Source of the DNA: Spirochaetota bacterium
GTDB taxonomy: Bacteria > Spirochaetota > UBA4802 > JAFGDQ01
Length of the DNA: 42,914 nt
Assembly: GCA_016934735.1 (NCBI GenBank)
Contig: JAFGSG010000114.1
Span: 1-42,914, forward strand
Direction of reading: 5' to 3'
The notes under the pieces are model-generated. The model was not told the origin of the DNA. It saw only the letters and a list, made by a program, of their open reading frames with translations, and did no database searches. Shown in pieces: positions 15,490 through 24,726 of this stretch (its first letter is position 1; each line of letters opens with the position of its first letter). Position numbers and translations under genes: made by a program.

Positions 15490-16742
15490 TGGAAAGTCTT
15501 CTTGAGCAATACGCACATGTCGTCGGAAATGATGTAATTGATCACCTACGACAGCTGGCATACCCGTTAAAGGGAATGAAGATACTTCATATTAACTCTA
15601 CAAAAGAAGGCGGCGGTGTTGCCGAAATTTTAAACCGGCTTGTCCCTCTGAAAAAAGAACTGGGAATCGATGCCCAATGGGAAATTATTACAGGGAACAG
15701 AGATTTTTATCAATGCACAAAAAAAATGCATAATGCATTACAGGGCAATCAGGAAAGCATATCAGACTATCTTTTAAAAACATATGAAGAAACAAACCAT
15801 GAAAATTACGAACGTTTGGCATCCCGGTTAAAAGAGGCTGATCTGGTATTCATCCATGATCCCCAGCCTGCCCCCTTGCTGCGTTTTTGTAATGATAAAA
15901 AAGGGAAATGGATCTGGCGCTGTCATATTGATGTCAGCCACCCTTACCGCCCCGTATGGAAATACATACGTGAATTCATTAAGGATTATAATGCAAGCAT
16001 ATGGTCGCTTTCCACTTTTGTGCAGCCGCTCAATCATCCCTTGTACCTGATTCCTCCAAGTATTGATCCTTTAAGTGAAAAGAATATTGACCTGCCTGAA
16101 AAGGAAATATCAGATTTTTTACAAACATGGAATATTAAAAAAGATATACCTATTATTACACAGGTTTCCCGTTTCGACCGTTTTAAAGATCCGATTGGAG
16201 TTATTCAGTGTTACCGCTTGGTTAAAAATTATGTTCCGGTGCAGCTGGTCTTAGCAGGAGGAGGAGCATCGGACGATCCTGAAGGCCAGCAGGTATTGGA
16301 TGAAGTCAGGGCTTTTGCGGGCGACGATCCCGATATACACATCCTGGAACTTCCCCCTGACGCACATCGCACTATCAATGCGCTTCAGCGAGCTTCAGAT
16401 ATTATTATTCAGAAATCGATCAAGGAGGGATTCGGATTGACAGTAACCGAAGGATTATGGAAAGGAAAACCGGTAATAGGAGGCGATACGGGCGGCATAC
16501 GTCTGCAGGTAATGAACCATCATTGCGGATTCAGAGTGAATAGTCCAGAAGGCGCTGCGCTGCGCATACGTTATTTGCTCAGACATCCGGATATCATGGA
16601 GGCGATGGGAAAAAATGCTCATACATTTGTATTGGAAAATTTTCTAATTACCCGCCATCTTCGGGAATACCTTACTTTAATAGTTGCACTTTTATACGGT
16701 TCCGAAGAAACCATAGAGCTTACATTACCAGTGCACGAATAA
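15489..16742 (+). CDS. treT: Trehalose synthase, glycosyltransferring (TreT), GT4 family
   Basis: 417 residues, the usual size of TreT, which reversibly makes trehalose from NDP-glucose and glucose. N-terminal motif ILHINSTKEGGGVAEIL (about 31-47) and WEIITGN are characteristic. The GT-B C-terminal half has TQVSRFDRFKDPIGVI and the nucleotide-sugar E-x7-E motif in KEGFGLTVTEGLWKGKPVIGG. Related GT4 trehalose phosphorylases share this layout, so the phosphate-dependent reaction is the main alternative. It starts inside the DUF5752 stop codon, with AAAGGAG upstream, and is followed 14 bases later by glgA. Confidence 0.85.
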   Translation: MESLLEQYAHVVGNDVIDHLRQLAYPLKGMKILHINSTKEGGGVAEILNRLVPLKKELGIDAQWEIITGNRDFYQCTKKMHNALQGNQESISDYLLKTYEETNHENYERLASRLKEADLVFIHDPQPAPLLRFCNDKKGKWIWRCHIDVSHPYRPVWKYIREFIKDYNASIWSLSTFVQPLNHPLYLIPPSIDPLSEKNIDLPEKEISDFLQTWNIKKDIPIITQVSRFDRFKDPIGVIQCYRLVKNYVPVQLVLAGGGASDDPEGQQVLDEVRAFAGDDPDIHILELPPDAHRTINALQRASDIIIQKSIKEGFGLTVTEGLWKGKPVIGGDTGGIRLQVMNHHCGFRVNSPEGAALRIRYLLRHPDIMEAMGKNAHTFVLENFLITRHLREYLTLIVALLYGSEETIELTLPVHE

Positions 16743-16756
16743 TTACATTTTAAACT

Positions 16757-18274
16757 ATGGCGAAACCTCTAAACATCCTTATCGTATCTTCAGAATGCAC
16801 ACCATTTGCCAAAACCGGAGGCATGGGAGATGTTGTCGGTTCTCTGCCCGTATTTTTAAAAAAACTCGGACATGATGTCCGTATAGTTATCCCCAAATAT
16901 TCATTTATTAATGATAAAAAACACTGGATAAAGCCTGCACTAAAAAAAATGAATGTTCAAATGGGAAATGTTCTAGAACAATGCAGCGTCTTTTCGACCG
17001 CATTAAATGAGATTGTCCCTGTTTATTTAATTGAATATCACGAATTTTATGACAGGGCCGGCATTTATCATGACAGCGAATTTAATGACTATGATGATAA
17101 TCCAAAGCGGTTTGCATTTTTATCCAAAGCCGCGCTTCAACTGTGCAGTGAAATAAAATTTATCCCGGATGTTATTCATGCAAACGACTGGCATACTGCT
17201 GTAATCCCGGCCTATTTAAAAAAGCTGTTTAAAAATGATCCTGTTTTAGGGAAGACGGCAAGTGTATTGACAATTCATAATATTGCCTATCAGGGAAGAT
17301 ATTCAAAATATTATTATAATTATACCGGTCTGCCCAAAGAGGATTTCACTTCAGAAAAATTTGAATGCTTCGGAGCTGTCAACTTTTTAAAGGGCGGGAT
17401 CCATTATGCTGATATGGTCAATACAGTAAGCCACGGATATGCAACGGAAACCAGAACACTGGCTGGCGGATACGGTATGGACTATTTTTTAAATATCAAA
17501 GGGGCGAACTACATTGGAATACTGAACGGCGCCGACTACTCAGTCTGGGACCCTGCGACAGATAAATTAATCCCGGCCAATTATAGTCCAATTGATCTAA
17601 AAGGAAAACATATATGCAAAAAAGCTCTTCAGAAACAGCTTGGCCTCAGGCAATTAGCCAGAACACCGGTTATAGGTATTATCAGCAGGTTTGTAGAGCA
17701 AAAAGGGCTTTATATTTTATCTGAATGTATTGAAAATATTATTCATAATATGAATGTTCAATTCGCAATATTGGGAGCAGGCGACAGGCAATTAGAGACC
17801 TATTTCGGGAGTTTGCCGCAGCAGCATGCGGGAAAAATCGGATGCCATGTCGGATATGACAATGAATTGGCGCATTTAATCGAAGCGGGCAGCGATTTTT
17901 TCCTGATGCCTTCCCTATATGAACCGTGCGGATTGAACCAGATTTACTCAATGAAATACGGCACAATCCCTATTATACGGGCAACCGGAGGACTGGACGA
18001 AACCGTTGAAAATTATAATCATGATACCGGCGAAGGCACGGGTTTTAAATTTCAGGATCCTGACGGAAAGGCTGTTTATAATATTATCGAGCTGTCCTTA
18101 CATACCTACTTTAAAATGAAGCCTCATTTCAAAAAGCTTATCCAAAATGCCATGAAGCAATGCTTTTCATGGGAAGACAGCGCAGCTGAGTATGTCAGGC
18201 TTTATATGAGGGCTATTGAGAATAGAAGTTATACAGGGGATTCAACGCTTCTCCAGCAGCATCTCCAGATATGA
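16757..18274 (+). CDS. glgA: Glycogen synthase, ADP-glucose type (GT5)
   Basis: 505 residues. The glucan/ADP-glucose motif K-T-G-G lies at Lys19-Gly22 ([15 protein letters not shown]), followed by [15 protein letters not shown] and TIHNIAYQG. The C-terminal GT-B domain shows [16 protein letters not shown] and [24 protein letters not shown], all diagnostic of bacterial GlgA, which elongates alpha-1,4-glucan from ADP-glucose. It closes the DUF5752-treT-glgA operon, linking trehalose and glycogen metabolism. The last 33 bases overlap the end of the convergent CYTH gene. GlgB and GlgC are not in the window. Confidence 0.95.
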   Translation: [505 protein letters not shown]

Positions 18275-18760
18275 CTTTCTTTCAAAGCGGAAAAGTCCGA
18301 GTTTGTCAGCCATTTTAAAAAGAACCGCTTCGCCGGCTTCTCTGTCTCCGCCTTTGATCTCAAGTTCAATAAATTCGCCGAGCCCGTCTACGCTGTCCAC
18401 ACATATCTCAATACCCTTAAGACTGTAGTACCTGCGCGTCTTGTGCACCTCACCGGCAACCGTAAAACCGAGCCGGCTGAGTATATCTTTCATCGCTTCA
18501 ATATCATTGAACGCGGCTTCGCGCTCAAAACGCGTCTTGCTCCGTTCGCCGATCTTGGGGCCTTTGTAAGTCAGCAATGATGTGCTGTTCTCTACCCGTA
18601 TCCTGAATGCCTCGTCCGTTTGTGAGAAATCCCTTGAAGGATGACTGTAATATATATCCCGGTCATCTGCCAGCTTCAGAAACCTGCCGCCCAGGGCCTC
18701 TATTCTCCGTATAACTTCAGCCCTGTCGTCGCAGTATGCTTTTATTTCTATCTCGAGCAT
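18242..18760 (-). CDS. CYTH-domain protein, class IV adenylate cyclase CyaB family
   Basis: 172 residues, a single CYTH tunnel-fold domain. It begins with the E-x-E-x-K motif (LEIEIKAY) that binds metal and triphosphate. Further charged strand motifs follow: DRDIYYSHPSRDF, EAFRIRVENSTSLLTYKGPK, RFEREAAFND, HKTRRYYSL, EICVDSVDGLGEFIELEIKGGD. Family members make cAMP (CyaB) or hydrolyse organic or inorganic triphosphates; the sequence fits CyaB-type proteins best but the activity is not certain. It lies six bases after the GerMN gene on the same strand, as one operon, and its 3' end runs 33 bases into glgA on the opposite strand. Confidence 0.87.
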   Translation of the reverse strand: MLEIEIKAYCDDRAEVIRRIEALGGRFLKLADDRDIYYSHPSRDFSQTDEAFRIRVENSTSLLTYKGPKIGERSKTRFEREAAFNDIEAMKDILSRLGFTVAGEVHKTRRYYSLKGIEICVDSVDGLGEFIELEIKGGDREAGEAVLFKMADKLGLFRFERKSYLEMLLEKR

Positions 18761-18766
18761 AAATTG

Positions 18767-19597
18767 CTATTTTTCCCTTCTCACCATGGGGCCGCTTATC
18801 GAAAGGCCGTCTCCGCCTAAAAATTTTTTCTGTCTTCCATTTACTTTAATGGTAACGCTTTCGATACCTTCAAACTGAGTTGCAGTATAAACAAGCTGAT
18901 CAATCCTTGTAAGCAGGATCTCGCCATTGGCATTCTCTTCTATCGCGTCGTTAAAATCCAGTACTGCGTTTCTCCCGACTATCTGAACATTTCGTATCCT
19001 TAAATCATCAGGTATGGCTGTCAGCATCCCTCTCTTTTTTTCTGTAACGCTGGGTCCTTTAATCAGTTCATTCAAGGCGCCCTTAAGCGGCTGTCCGGGC
19101 TCACCGTTTCTCCTGACCGGAAGAAGGGACATCCGGTTGCTGCTTTCGTTATACCTGACAAGGTAAATAAAAAATTCGCTTCTCCCCTCATCTTTCTTAT
19201 CAGCAGTTTTTTTTACGTTGTTCTTCTTATTATTTCCGGTTATCTCTTCTTCTTCACGCTTATCTTTCAATGCTTCTTTTCTTTTCTTTTCCTCTAAATC
19301 CATATTGTCTTTAACATATTTTTTATCTTTCCCGACAGTATCTTCCTTTAAAGCCATTGAGCTTTCTTTCATTATCCGCTTTCCTGTGTTATAATTATTG
19401 ATAAGCATAATAATTATCACTGTAAGGAGCGCCATGATCGCAAGTACAAATAGCGGAGTCTTATCGGTTGTCTTCTTTCGTGTTCTTGCGGTACGTTTGC
19501 CTGCGGCAGATTTTGCCGCTCTCGGTTTTACGGCTTTGATTCCGGTCTTTTTAGCAGCAGTTTTTCTTTTAGTCCCGGCGGTTCTTTTCCCTGCCAT
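18767..19597 (-). CDS. GerMN-domain envelope protein with histone-like basic tail
   Basis: 276 residues. Residues 1-46 are an extremely Lys/Ala/Thr/Arg-rich tail (KRTAGTKRKTAAKKTG...) like the C-terminus of histone H1. One membrane helix follows (about 49-68, LFVLAIMALLTVIIIMLI), then a charged coiled-coil linker (about 80-135) and a GerMN domain (about 140-265) with LKGALNELIKGPS, AIPDDLRIRNVQIVGRNAVLDFND and LVYTATQFEGIESVTIKVNG. GerMN domains face the periplasm or cell surface, so the basic tail is predicted to remain in the cytoplasm. CAGGAG precedes ATG. The first gene of a two-gene operon with the CYTH protein. Confidence 0.82.
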   Translation of the reverse strand: MAGKRTAGTKRKTAAKKTGIKAVKPRAAKSAAGKRTARTRKKTTDKTPLFVLAIMALLTVIIIMLINNYNTGKRIMKESSMALKEDTVGKDKKYVKDNMDLEEKKRKEALKDKREEEEITGNNKKNNVKKTADKKDEGRSEFFIYLVRYNESSNRMSLLPVRRNGEPGQPLKGALNELIKGPSVTEKKRGMLTAIPDDLRIRNVQIVGRNAVLDFNDAIEENANGEILLTRIDQLVYTATQFEGIESVTIKVNGRQKKFLGGDGLSISGPMVRREK

Positions 19598-19836
19598 TTT
19601 AAATCTCCTGCATCATATGGATAGAATTATCCTTATATATATCTTCGGCTTATTTTCTAATAATATAATTGATAAATTTTCCGCTAACCAGCACTCTTAG
19701 TCAGGAATACGTCCCGAAAAGTCTTTTTATAATCAGTTATCTACGGATATATCATGTTAATTTATTGACCATTTTATGTACCAGCAGGAGTTTTGGAAAG
19801 TAATCCATGTCTTTAAATACCAAGTAATATGGTGAA

Positions 19837-21462
19837 TTGCCCGTGCATTCAATCAATAAATTTTTTATTCTCACTATCGTCTTTTATTCAATAGTATTCT
19901 CACGCGCATCCGGTAACGAAATCAAACCGAAAAATATTATTGATGGAGACAAATCAGCGGAAGCCGGATCATGCTCTTTCTCCATTTTTCCGCAGGCAGG
20001 AACACAGATAGATGCAAGATTGTTCCTGAACAGCGATTCAGAATATAAAGCGGAAACGCATAGAATCATTGATCTCGATATATTAAGAATTAACACATTA
20101 GTTTTCTCTTTTTATATGAACGAATATATTACTTTTAATAACTCAAAATACCTGAAACCAAAATCAATTAACTACGAAATGGACTACGCAAACTTTAGAT
20201 GGGAAAACAGATTCGGCATTGCGAGCCTGTTCGTAGACCACAACTGCGCAAATATATTCAATAAAAACGAAACCAAAGACAGACAGGTAAGATGGTACGG
20301 TTTAGGCATAAGATGGGAATCATACGGAATAAAGACCGGCCGGAAAGATATAAAACTAAACTCAAATTCATCAACCATTATCAATAATCTTAATTACAGA
20401 TTATCCATCTCAAGGGCATTGCATACAAGAGTCTTAAATTACGATTACATAGCGACCGGTATTTTAAGGTATGATATTTTCAGATATTTTATTTTTATTC
20501 CGTATATCGAGGCCTCTTTTACTTCACTTATTGACAGCCGTACCAGATTCAACCGAAATTTCGAAACCGGTGTAAGAATCCGTTTTGATGAGGGCAGCAT
20601 CACTCCTTTTCTGGGACTGAATCGTTCATACGATATTGAGAATAATAATGCAGAAGCAAAAGATATGTATTATATCGGATTACGGATGGAAACACTGCTG
20701 GGGGATGATGCGGAAATAAAACAAAGCAGGACATCTGAAAAATCGTTCTTCCCGGATTTTCATTTTATGGGAAGCTACGGCAAATATGTATTCAATGACC
20801 GCCTGAATTTCAATACTGATATTTATTTTGGACTTGACTACCTTAGTACTTATAATGTCTCTCCCTTTATTAACTACGCACTGATGCATAATTCGCAAAA
20901 AGCAGATGCGGGAATGTTCCCGAGATATATTGAACAGAATGCCGAAGCAGGGCTTTCATTTCATCCTGTAATTCTTGACGCTTTCATCGAGCCGTATTAC
21001 AATTACGTACGTTACGATGAGGGGAATTACAGCAAAGGCTGGATTGAGAAATATTCTGCCGCAGGCTTAAGGATATTGAGCACCCGGATGAAGCCGGGAT
21101 ATGCCGATAATAAAAGTGATTTCGGCAATTCGGCAGGCTTACACAGCTTTAACAGAATCGACTGGATGTTGTCCGCTTCGCGTGTAATCGTTGAAAGTCA
21201 TTGTAAATACACATGGGAGTTTACAATGCAATTCAGATGGGACATGTTTTATTTTTATGATATAGTCTGTTATCTGGCAGCCGGAGTTGATTTTTTAAAA
21301 AGCAGTGCATTCGATACGATATATAACATTGAACCCGGCATAAGAGTAAAAAACGGATTATACTGGATGTTATTCTACAAATTCGAGCATCGCACAGACA
21401 CGGATTCAGGCAATGGCCAGTTTATGAATTATCATCTTACAGGCATAAGATTTGAAATATAA
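19837..21462 (+). CDS. Predicted outer-membrane beta-barrel protein of unknown function
   Basis: 541 residues from TTG 19837 (GTG at 19843 is an in-frame alternative; no ATG fits). The signal peptide is clear (INKFFILTIVFYSIVFSRASG). The mature part alternates polar and aromatic residues in strand-like blocks, e.g. RWYGLGIRWESYGIK, YIFIPYIEASFTSLID-like and GVRIRFDEGSITPFLGLN, and ends with an aromatic strand finishing in HLTGIRFEI, consistent with a barrel inserted by the BAM machinery. No family motif is recognised. It is followed 12 bases later by a polytopic membrane protein, suggesting that the two act together. Confidence 0.65.
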   Translation: MPVHSINKFFILTIVFYSIVFSRASGNEIKPKNIIDGDKSAEAGSCSFSIFPQAGTQIDARLFLNSDSEYKAETHRIIDLDILRINTLVFSFYMNEYITFNNSKYLKPKSINYEMDYANFRWENRFGIASLFVDHNCANIFNKNETKDRQVRWYGLGIRWESYGIKTGRKDIKLNSNSSTIINNLNYRLSISRALHTRVLNYDYIATGILRYDIFRYFIFIPYIEASFTSLIDSRTRFNRNFETGVRIRFDEGSITPFLGLNRSYDIENNNAEAKDMYYIGLRMETLLGDDAEIKQSRTSEKSFFPDFHFMGSYGKYVFNDRLNFNTDIYFGLDYLSTYNVSPFINYALMHNSQKADAGMFPRYIEQNAEAGLSFHPVILDAFIEPYYNYVRYDEGNYSKGWIEKYSAAGLRILSTRMKPGYADNKSDFGNSAGLHSFNRIDWMLSASRVIVESHCKYTWEFTMQFRWDMFYFYDIVCYLAAGVDFLKSSAFDTIYNIEPGIRVKNGLYWMLFYKFEHRTDTDSGNGQFMNYHLTGIRFEI

Positions 21463-21474
21463 AATATCAGAACT

Positions 21475-22563
21475 ATGATTAAAAATATTTTCAAATTTAT
21501 AATTATAATATCTTTGCTATTCGGGCTTCCATTGATCGGGATAATCCTGTCAGGGAAATCAATAAAACAGTATGCCTCATTTCCGCCCGCGAGTTATTGT
21601 GCAACGCAGGCTGCACATGCCCAGTTCTCATGGACAGCATTCATAATTATTTCATTGATAATAATGATCTTTATCCTGCCCGTAATATTTTTCGCATTTA
21701 AATATTTAAAACAACATAGGAATAAAATTTACAAATCCGCCAAATTTTCATGGTGGGGAAAATCAGGCATTATCCTTATGATATTTTTCTGGGTCCTTGC
21801 ATGGGGCCGTTTCAGTATATTCGCAGTATTTCAGGAATATAACTTCTTTTTATTATGGGTATCGTTCACAATAGCTGTTAATTCACTGCAATTCAAAAGA
21901 ACAGGCAAATGTTTGCTGACCGGACAACCTGTATTGTTTTTGTTATTATTTCCTGCAAGCGCGGTTTTCTGGTGGTATTTTGAATATATAAACGGCTTTG
22001 TCCTGAACTGGTCTTACATCAGCTCTGATTACAGCAACCTGAAAATTTTTCTGCTCTCGACATTGGCATTCTCTACGGTTCTGCCTGCAGTCTCAAGCAT
22101 GAGCAGCCTGCTTTTAAGCTACGCATGGATCAATAAAGGATTTAACAGCATACTGAGAATAAATATTACAATGCCTAAATTAACCGCTTTGCCGGTTTTT
22201 ATAATTTTCTGCGCAGGATTGGCACTTATTGGAGTATTCCCTGATTACCTCTTTCCGCTTGTCTGGGTCAGCCCGCTTTTTATTATACTGTGTCTTCAGG
22301 TATTTTTTAACGAAAGACATATTTTTTCAGGTATATCTGATGGAAACTGGAGCCTGATTGTTTCAGCATCCATTGCTGCTCTAATCTGCGGCTTTTTCTG
22401 GGAGATGTGGAACTTGTACAGCATACCCAAATGGCAGTATTCAGTTCCACTGGTGCACAGATTTCTGATTTTTGAAATGCCTGTGCTCGGCTATTCGGGG
22501 TATATCCCGTTCGGTATGTTGTGTGTCTCAATAAGCAAAATGATCGGCCTCAGGCACGATTGA
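21475..22563 (+). CDS. Polytopic inner-membrane protein of unknown function
   Basis: 362 residues with about nine membrane helices (first at 4-23, last near 340-355) and short loops. A distinctive conserved-looking block near the C-terminus, ICGFFWEMWNLYSIPKWQYS then VHRFLIFEMPVLGYSGYIPFG, resembles the W-E-x-W-N...P-K-W-x-Y...F-E-M-P-x-x-G-Y-x-G-(F/Y) pattern seen in uncharacterised polytopic proteins and in lycopene-cyclase-domain-like membrane proteins. No transport or enzymatic motif is clear. It starts 12 bases after the barrel gene. The operon ends at the hairpin at 22569-22610. Confidence 0.65.
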   Translation: MIKNIFKFIIIISLLFGLPLIGIILSGKSIKQYASFPPASYCATQAAHAQFSWTAFIIISLIIMIFILPVIFFAFKYLKQHRNKIYKSAKFSWWGKSGIILMIFFWVLAWGRFSIFAVFQEYNFFLLWVSFTIAVNSLQFKRTGKCLLTGQPVLFLLLFPASAVFWWYFEYINGFVLNWSYISSDYSNLKIFLLSTLAFSTVLPAVSSMSSLLLSYAWINKGFNSILRINITMPKLTALPVFIIFCAGLALIGVFPDYLFPLVWVSPLFIILCLQVFFNERHIFSGISDGNWSLIVSASIAALICGFFWEMWNLYSIPKWQYSVPLVHRFLIFEMPVLGYSGYIPFGMLCVSISKMIGLRHD

Positions 22564-22568
22564 GCTGC

Positions 22569-22610
22569 TTTTGTTAACTCATTATAGCAAGTTAAATGTC
22601 TTTAACAAAA
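22569..22610. terminator. Hairpin between converging genes, bidirectional terminator candidate
   Basis: TTTTGTTAA (22569-22577) and TTAACAAAA (22602-22610) are perfect inverted arms between the stops of two converging genes. Because the arms themselves begin and end in T or A runs, each strand yields a stem that ends in U residues. The 24-base loop contains a second small inverted pair (AACT/AGTT), so the fold may be branched. Confidence 0.5.
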
Positions 22611-22687
22611 AATAATAATTATAAATTTACAGTCGACCAAATACAAAATACAAATATTTTATTATGGAAAGCCATAGTAAATTGTTC

Positions 22688-23752
22688 CTACATTTCAACT
22701 AACTCATAATCAACGGTTCCGAAATTAAGCTCACGGGAATAATCCAGCTGAAAGCGGTAAGGTATATCATACGCCAGCTGGGAAAATTTTTTACCGGCCA
22801 CCTTTTCCACAATATCAAGTGAGGCAGCATCAACAGATACAGGATCAAAAGAAACGAGAACGCCGATGTCCGGCATTATCTTCTGAAAACCCGCCATACA
22901 GTCGCAATCCTTTGAAATGCGGGTAAGAACGTTCACGTAAAGACTTTTATTTCTATGAAGCGAATAAACTCCCATTGCGTGCTCCACTATCTTTTTCTGC
23001 AGATCTTCGTTCGTGCTGCCCCAGTTATACTTTACTGCGTCAAACCTGCACATGGCAAGGCACTGGCCGCAGCCGATGCATTTCTGTTTGTCAATTGACG
23101 CGCTTTCTTCTCCTAAGGTTATTGCATCAGCAGGGCACCATTTCGCGCATACGCCGCATAGAGTGCAGGCTTTACTGTTGATTTTCGGCTTTGTTGTTGA
23201 ATGCTGTTCCATTTTCCCCTTACGGCTGGAGCAGCCCATTCCCATATTCTTTAACGCTGCCCCGAATCCGGCGCTGAGGTGTCCGGTAAAATGCGACACC
23301 ACAACCAGCGCGCTGCATTTCGCAAGCAAAGCGGCGATCTTTACAGATTTGTATATCTTCCCGTCAATGGGCACTTCGTACTCATCGTCTCCGAAAAGTC
23401 CGTCAGCCATTATTATCGGCATACCGGTTGAAGCAAAATCGAATCCCTGATTGTTCGCGTGAGTAATATGCTTGATCGCGTTATTTCTGTTTCCCTTATA
23501 CAAAGTGGATGTCTCGGTAAGGAACGGCATACCGCCTTTACTTTTAATAATATCCCCAAGCATCTTTAAATATACCGGACGGGCATATCCCAGATCAGAG
23601 ACTTCTCCAAAATGAGTCTTAATGGCTGCAACGTCTCTGTCTTCAATAAAACCGAGCAGGTCTTTGCCGGATATCAGGTCTTTCAGCTTTCCGCACAGAA
23701 GTGCATCGTCTTCGTTATCCTGCGCACTGATAAAATAAACTTTTTCGCTCAT
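22688..23752 (-). CDS. DUF362 domain protein with two [4Fe-4S] ferredoxin motifs
   Basis: 354 residues. The DUF362 region has VAAIKTHFGEVSDLGYARPVYLK near the start, and LVVVSHFTGHLSAGFGAALKNMG in the middle. A bacterial ferredoxin insert follows with two perfect C-x2-C-x2-C-x3-C sets: Cys196/199/202/206 and Cys225/228/231/235. DUF362 proteins with ferredoxin inserts are common in strict anaerobes and their function is unresolved, though redox and corrinoid links have been suggested. GAGGTG precedes ATG. It is 20 bases downstream of the next gene upstream on the minus strand, and close to the NuoF-type operon, so it may share redox partners. Confidence 0.88.
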   Translation of the reverse strand: MSEKVYFISAQDNEDDALLCGKLKDLISGKDLLGFIEDRDVAAIKTHFGEVSDLGYARPVYLKMLGDIIKSKGGMPFLTETSTLYKGNRNNAIKHITHANNQGFDFASTGMPIIMADGLFGDDEYEVPIDGKIYKSVKIAALLAKCSALVVVSHFTGHLSAGFGAALKNMGMGCSSRKGKMEQHSTTKPKINSKACTLCGVCAKWCPADAITLGEESASIDKQKCIGCGQCLAMCRFDAVKYNWGSTNEDLQKKIVEHAMGVYSLHRNKSLYVNVLTRISKDCDCMAGFQKIMPDIGVLVSFDPVSVDAASLDIVEKVAGKKFSQLAYDIPYRFQLDYSRELNFGTVDYELVEM

Positions 23753-23772
23753 AATTTTTCACCTCGGTCGAT

Positions 23773-24459
23773 TTATTGAAACCTTTTCGCAACCAAATAA
23801 AGGCATTCAACAATAATTAAAATTAATGCAAAGCCGACAATCATATAAATATAAATATTGTTCCCGCTTCCCGCGCCGGCCGCATCGTTCATACCAGTTA
23901 TATCAGCAGAAATATCCTTTTCGTCTATCTTGGAAGGAGGAGCTATTTTTTTATCAAATTCGCTTTCCCTACTTCTTGTGATCTTTTGTCCGGCTGTTTT
24001 TTTCGTTTTTATTTTTTTTAATTTTTTTACTTCAACAATTTTATCCGCGCCTTTTTTTTCTTTACCCTTAGTCTTATAAAACCTATTGTGATATTCCCAT
24101 AAAATTTCCTTTTCAGCAGCCGTAAAATTTTTCAATGGTTCGTATTCCCTGAAAATTATTTCTTTCCCTGCGGCCTGTCTTTCATTTGCCCATGCCACAT
24201 AATCGCTTTTTAACTTAATAACCCGTTTCTGATAGTTAATGTCTTCACTGATCCACTTATTGACATAATCTTTTTTCTCGTCTTTATATACTCCTTTTTT
24301 GTAATCCCGGTTTTGCTTTCTTTTTATGTCTTCATAATGCTGATATTGTCTGTCCGGCTCTTTTGATTCCTCATCTAACGCATATCCGCTATTGAAAAAA
24401 AATACCAACAAAAGAAATATTTTACAAAAACAGATATAAAATTTTTTAATGGGATACAT
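23773..24459 (-). CDS. Lys-rich periplasmic protein with C-terminal membrane anchor, unknown function
   Basis: 228 residues: an N-terminal signal sequence (about 1-28, ICFCKIFLLLVFFFNSGYA), a long strongly charged helical part (DRQYQHYEDIKRKQNRDYKKG, NYQKRVIKLKSDYVAW...), a Lys-rich low-complexity stretch (about 130-155) and a C-terminal membrane helix (about 203-223, IYIYMIVGFALILIIVECLYL). This gives a periplasmic coiled protein held at both ends, or a cleaved, tail-anchored protein. I do not recognise a family. It sits upstream of and 20 bases from the DUF362 gene, as an operon. Confidence 0.55.
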   Translation of the reverse strand: MYPIKKFYICFCKIFLLLVFFFNSGYALDEESKEPDRQYQHYEDIKRKQNRDYKKGVYKDEKKDYVNKWISEDINYQKRVIKLKSDYVAWANERQAAGKEIIFREYEPLKNFTAAEKEILWEYHNRFYKTKGKEKKGADKIVEVKKLKKIKTKKTAGQKITRSRESEFDKKIAPPSKIDEKDISADITGMNDAAGAGSGNNIYIYMIVGFALILIIVECLYLVAKRFQ

Positions 24460-24726
24460 ATTTACATCGCAAATAATAATAAAATGAATTTTTACTCAAC
24501 TATTATTTCCTGCTGAAATATTTCAACTTATTTCTTGTGAAAAAAATTATACAAATCAGTACAATCCATGGGGTATTTTTTAAAGGTGCTATCAATTTAA
24601 TGTATGAATCAACAGCCTTGCAGCCTCAACTCAAGCATCTGCATGTTAAGCCTTGAAACAGGAAAGAAATGGGGCAGATAAAAATATTGTTTTAAGAAAA
24701 TTATTTTGTTACGGAATCAGATTTTT
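24460..24726. other. Intergenic spacer downstream of the NuoF-type operon
   Basis: AT-rich sequence between the NuoF-GltD fusion and the Lys-rich protein gene, both on the minus strand. With the hairpin to its right it makes a 317-base gap, where a hydrogenase gene would be expected in related operons. I see no frame, remnant or RNA structure in it on either strand, nor a convincing promoter for the downstream pair. Confidence 0.5.
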
